A stretch of 9,573 nucleotides of DNA from Lysobacteraceae bacterium (GTDB lineage: Bacteria; Pseudomonadota; Gammaproteobacteria; Xanthomonadales; Xanthomonadaceae), in assembly GCA_017990865.1 (NCBI GenBank), contig JAGNNB010000089.1, positions 1 through 9,573 on the forward strand. Reading direction: 5' to 3'. This document shows positions 6,839 to 9,573 of the stretch, piece after piece. The notes below the pieces were generated by a model. The model was not told where the DNA came from, did not search any database, and was given only the letters and a program-made list of their open reading frames with translations. Both the position numbers and the translations under genes were made by a program. Numbering within the stretch: position 1 is the first letter of the stretch; each line of letters begins with the position of its first letter.

Positions 6839-6932
6839 GAATTCGCTCCGGATTCGAGGCGGGCGTACACAATGGACCAAGCTCGCGGCCTAGACAATAC
6901 CGTTGACCGGCATCGTCGGCCTTCGCGTCGGG

Positions 6933-7997
6933 TTATCGCCCGGGAATACGACAACAGCGCGTCGTCACCGTGACCGTCGTCGGCGTGGATACGGGTCGCG
7001 TGTCCCAACCGCACAATCCCAGCGGCAGCGTATGCGTGGACAGCCCGCTCGAGTGCAGATGCACATCGCCGTTCGTGCTCGTACAACTGACGCCGGTCGC
7101 CATGTAACTTTCGAACGGCGGGCAAGCGAAGCCTTGCACGCTCGCGACGATGCCGGCGCTCACATTGGTCGTGAACGGCACGTCGATGCATTCCAACGCC
7201 GTACGCGGCGAGGCGATGAAATAACCCACGATGTCGCCCACCACATCCGTTTGCGCGAAGGAATAGATGCTCAATTCGTTGACTGTGCCAGGCGTCTGGT
7301 CGATTTTGACGATCGAAAAATTACCCCTGATATCCCCTGCGGTGTAATTCACGGTCGCCGCCAAAGGTCGCGTCGCGCCCGTGGGGAATGCCGTGATGAA
7401 ACCGGCGCCATTCGGCGTGACCACCGTGAAATTGATGGCCGCCGCTGCGAATTTGCCGACGGTGCCGATGGCGCAATCGCTCGCATCGCCGCCCTGCGTC
7501 GAGTAGAAATTCGCCTCGGTCACGTCGAACGTTCGCGTCGTGTTCGCCGCGATGGGACCGCCGCCCAAGGGCTGGCGGGTATCGAACAGTCGGCATGGCG
7601 TCACCGGCACGAACACCAGATCGCCGGCCGAATCGCCGAGCTTGGGCACGGCCGTCTTGTTTCCGTACTTCGTGGGCGGCACGCTCGAAGTCGAAGACGG
7701 CGATGCGCTGCTGCCGATGAAGGCATTGTTCATCTCATGGAAGCTGCGCGCGTTCGCCGCGTTCCGTAGGGTCTGGATCGATGAGGTTCCGAACGCGGAG
7801 CCCATCGCACCGGCCCATGTGCGGACATCGATGCGATAAGTCGTACGCACATGATCGCCCCACTTCATCACGATCGCGTGCACCAACCGACCGCGCTCGG
7901 TACGCTGCATGACGCCGTTGGGCGCGGGTTCGGCTGACATCGACGGCATCGATGCGAACCCAAACGCGCACAACGTCGCGAAGGCGATCGCTTTCAT
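6933..7997 (-). CDS. Secreted protein with beta-rich 'PVTPCR-DTR...VGYF' domain, paralogue A
   Basis: 354 residues from the ATG at 7997, which has GGAGA 5-6 nt upstream; a GTG four codons earlier (8009) is in frame but would overlap that ribosome binding site. Residues 1-22 are a Sec signal peptide with a likely signal peptidase I site after SMSA. Residues 31-92 form a helical block shared with the paralogue at 8369-9460 (KWGDHVRTTYR, TLRNAANARSFHEMN). A Ser/Thr/Pro-rich linker follows. The domain at about 119-260 reads LGDSAGDLVFVPVTPCRLFDTR, QGGDASDC, INFTVVTPNGAGFITAFP, TVNYTAGDIRGNFSIVKID and SFAQTDVVGDIVGYF. Comparable 'LDTR ... NVT ... GYLTVYP ... NY.AG ... DVVGYF' domains are common in extracellular proteins of actinobacteria and myxobacteria, with unclear function; a carbohydrate or surface-binding role is only inferred. 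The C-terminal block (from ECI, 269) is cysteine-rich and ends CCRIPGR. Confidence 0.8.
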   Translation of the reverse strand: MKAIAFATLCAFGFASMPSMSAEPAPNGVMQRTERGRLVHAIVMKWGDHVRTTYRIDVRTWAGAMGSAFGTSSIQTLRNAANARSFHEMNNAFIGSSASPSSTSSVPPTKYGNKTAVPKLGDSAGDLVFVPVTPCRLFDTRQPLGGGPIAANTTRTFDVTEANFYSTQGGDASDCAIGTVGKFAAAAINFTVVTPNGAGFITAFPTGATRPLAATVNYTAGDIRGNFSIVKIDQTPGTVNELSIYSFAQTDVVGDIVGYFIASPRTALECIDVPFTTNVSAGIVASVQGFACPPFESYMATGVSCTSTNGDVHLHSSGLSTHTLPLGLCGWDTRPVSTPTTVTVTTRCCRIPGR

Positions 7998-8028
7998 GAG
8001 ATTCTCCACTAATCAATGAGATGGCCTG

Positions 8029-8034
8029 ATGATA
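8029..8034 (-). promoter_or_regulatory. Possible -10 element of the paralogue A gene
   Basis: On the minus strand TGCTATCAT ends 32 nt upstream of the ATG at 7997. TATCAT matches the -10 consensus at five of six positions, with a TG-like extension upstream. No good -35 box lies at the usual spacing, so this is tentative. Confidence 0.25.
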
Positions 8035-8161
8035 GCAAGTCTACGGATCGCTCATTGGCGCTTCGGGTCGAATCGAATGAAGTACGGTCGTTACCGTTGA
8101 CTTATGTGAAATGTACCGGTGCTGTTGAATCGGATGACTCGACGTGGAATGCACCACGCCG

Positions 8162-8192
8162 ACAAAAAGAAGGCCCGCGTCCGCGGGCCTTC
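8162..8192 (-). terminator. Rho-independent terminator of the paralogue B gene
   Basis: GAAGGCCCGC (8169-8178) pairs with GCGGGCCTTC (8183-8192) around a 4-nt loop. On the minus strand it is followed by TTTTTGT. It lies about 180 nt after the stop codon of the 8369-9460 gene, on the far side of the REP pair, which suggests the REP pair was inserted between the stop codon and its terminator. Confidence 0.85.
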
Positions 8193-8202
8193 CAGAACGC
8201 AC

Positions 8203-8292
8203 GTAGGGCGGAACCCGCGAAGCGGATTCCGCCGTTGGCGGCGTTTGATGCGTTGGGGTGTGGCGGAATCGTCTTCGGCGGTTCCGCCCTAC
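8203..8292. repeat. Inverted REP pair (BIME-like) with GTAG heads
   Basis: Two 31-bp units face each other: 8203-8233 on the plus strand and 8292-8262 on the minus strand, separated by 28 bp. I count 27 of 31 identical positions. Each begins with GTAG and then folds as GGCGGAA...TTCCGCC, the layout of REP elements mobilised by RAYT-type (TnpA-REP) transposases. The outer 15-bp arms (8201-8215 and 8280-8294) are perfect, so the whole element can also form one long cruciform. No RAYT gene is in the window. The remaining parts of the 8010-8368 intergenic region contain no gene I can support. Confidence 0.75.
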
Positions 8293-8368
8293 GTATGCGC
8301 CTTACGGCCTTACGCATGTGTTTTGCGGCTTTTATACAGGCTACCTGTTGCACATAGAACTTGCGCCG

Positions 8369-9460
8369 TTATTGCCCTGACAATCGACCAGGAGTTCTGC
8401 AACAGCGAGTGAAGGCACTAACAGGCCTTCCTGCTGCGGTGAGATAAAATTGGCAATGATGCCTAGAGTTGTCAGTAAAGCTGCCCATTACAAAGACTGG
8501 AGTCGAAATATTATCTGACCTACATCCGCCAGACATTGCCGCGTAGCCTGCGGGGCAGGCATTGGCAACAACAGCAAACGGACCATTGATTGATGAAGCT
8601 TGAACATCAGGGGTATTGATACACTCCAACGCCGTCGCCTCCGGCTCCCTGAAATACCCCACGATATCCGCCACCAGATGCGTCTGCGCGAAGCTGTAGA
8701 CGCTGAACTCGTTGACCGCTGCGCTCTGGTCCAAACGCACGATCGCCAAGCTGTTGCGGATATCGCCCGCGACGTAATTGATCGTGGCGGCGGTCGGTTG
8801 GCTGGCGAGGTACGGGAACGCCGTGATGTAACCGGCGATATTCGGAGAGACCACCGTGATATTCAGCGCCGCGGCCGCGAACGAGCCTTTGTCGCCGACG
8901 TTGCAGTTGCTGGTGTCGCCGCCCTGCGGGGCATAACGAATAACATCGGTCAGATCGAAATCGCGAAAACTATTCGCCGGAATCGGACCGCCCGCCACGC
9001 GCGTATCCAGAATCCGGCACGGTGTGACCGGCACGTAGACGAGATCCTGCGCCGGGTCGCCCAATGCCTGGGTGCCGACGTCGGTTTTCGATTGCGGCGC
9101 GCCCTTCTGCGCCACGTCCGACCGCGGCAGCCCGGCCGGCGATGGCGTCGCCAACAACGCATCGTTCATCGCCGTGAAGCTGCGCGCCTGCGCGGCATTG
9201 CGCAAGGCCGACAACGGCGCTTGCGCGAACGATGGCGCCATCGACTCGGCCCATCGGCGCGGGTCGCGACGATACGCCTCCTGCACATGACCGCCCCACT
9301 TGGCGACGATGCGATACACCCACTGCGCGCGTTCGGAACGCGGCTGCCCTTCGCGATCGGTCAACGCCGGATCGCGCGCCCACAGCGGCGCAGCGAACGC
9401 GCACGTCAACGACAACACCGCGACGAACCGCCGCGCGCACTTCGAGTCTTCCCCTTCCAT
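8369..9460 (-). CDS. Secreted protein with beta-rich 'PVTPCR-DTR...VGYF' domain, paralogue B
   Basis: 363 residues; the ATG at 9460 has a near-perfect AGGAGG 5-6 nt upstream. Residues 1-28 are a signal peptide with a probable cleavage after PLWA. Residues 44-102 repeat the helical block of paralogue A (RIVAKWGGHVQEAYRRD, ALRNAAQARSFTAMND). The domain at about 133-270 aligns end to end with A: LGDPAQDLVYVPVTPCRILDTR, QGGDTSNC, LNITVVSPNIAGYITAFP, TINYVAGDIRNSLAIVRLDQ, SFAQTHLVADIVGYF. From ECI (279-281) to the end, the last 85 residues are cysteine-rich and finish TRCCRTPGRLSGQ, with only scattered similarity to A. The DNA for this tail is markedly AT-richer than the rest of the gene (26 of 60 G+C at 8461-8520 against 37 of 60 at 8821-8880). 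Function is unknown; a secreted surface or adhesive role is inferred from the fold type alone. Confidence 0.82.
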   Translation of the reverse strand: MEGEDSKCARRFVAVLSLTCAFAAPLWARDPALTDREGQPRSERAQWVYRIVAKWGGHVQEAYRRDPRRWAESMAPSFAQAPLSALRNAAQARSFTAMNDALLATPSPAGLPRSDVAQKGAPQSKTDVGTQALGDPAQDLVYVPVTPCRILDTRVAGGPIPANSFRDFDLTDVIRYAPQGGDTSNCNVGDKGSFAAAALNITVVSPNIAGYITAFPYLASQPTAATINYVAGDIRNSLAIVRLDQSAAVNEFSVYSFAQTHLVADIVGYFREPEATALECINTPDVQASSINGPFAVVANACPAGYAAMSGGCRSDNISTPVFVMGSFTDNSRHHCQFYLTAAGRPVSAFTRCCRTPGRLSGQ

Positions 9461-9523
9461 ACTGACCTCCTGTCGTGATCGGATGAGGTCCGTGCGATTC
9501 GTCCCTGAACCGGCGCGGACATC

Positions 9524-9545
9524 GCGCGACCGGGATCGGTCGCGC
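9524..9545. other. 9-bp hairpin upstream of the paralogue B gene
   Basis: GCGCGACCG (9524-9532) pairs with CGGTCGCGC (9537-9545) around a GGAT loop. It has no U-tract on either strand. It may be a terminator for a gene beyond the window or part of the 5' leader of the paralogue B gene. No promoter was recognised in 9461-9573. Confidence 0.4.
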
Positions 9546-9573
9546 TGCCGGCCGGACGAAAGCGAGCGCTTCC

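Noticed and set aside
6839..6880. Upstream in-frame start for the beta-CASP RNase
   Set aside because: It would add 14 residues before the typical MRVLFHG family start, which has its own good ribosome binding site.
8096..8125. TTGACT followed at 17 nt by a candidate -10 on the plus strand
   Set aside because: The downstream hexamer is a poor -10 and there is no credible plus-strand gene to the right.
8203..8292. CRISPR repeats
   Set aside because: There are only two units, in inverted orientation, with no regular spacers or cas genes.

Overview
The window is GC-rich, with nearly all coding capacity on the minus strand. It looks like chromosomal sequence from a gammaproteobacterium, most likely Xanthomonadales (Lysobacter-like). 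That placement is inferred from the mix of gene types, the REP-type repeat and the integron-type cassette; there is no rRNA or other marker gene to confirm it.

Layout in window order; every gene reads leftwards. (1) 1-735: N-terminal part of a lipoprotein of the secreted beta-propeller family, cut by the window edge. (2) 1030-2961: a 643-residue lipoprotein of unknown function with one CxxCH motif, preceded by a leader with two hairpins. (3) 3259-4650: a RhlE-type DEAD-box RNA helicase with a strong terminator. (4) 5049-5384: a small zinc-finger plus J-domain protein, clearly more AT-rich than its surroundings. It is bounded by a GTTAGGC core on its 5' side and an attC-like half site (GCCTAAC, then TTCAAACCG) on its 3' side, so it looks like a captured integron gene cassette with no integrase nearby. 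(5) 5411-6838: a metallo-beta-lactamase/beta-CASP RNase. (6) 6933-7997 and (7) 8369-9460: two paralogous secreted proteins that share an N-terminal helical block and a beta-rich 'PVTPCR-DTR ... VGYF' domain but differ at the C-terminus. Between them lie a GTAG-type REP pair and a strong terminator.

The most interesting feature is the J-domain cassette, which sits six bases after the RNase stop codon. It has no clear promoter or terminator between it and that gene, so it is probably co-transcribed with it. The RNase and RhlE are both RNA-processing or remodelling enzymes; the cassette inserted between them may simply have used a permissive intergenic site. The flanking secreted and lipoprotein genes show no obvious pathway link to them. 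No tRNA, rRNA, CRISPR array, transposase or integrase gene was seen.
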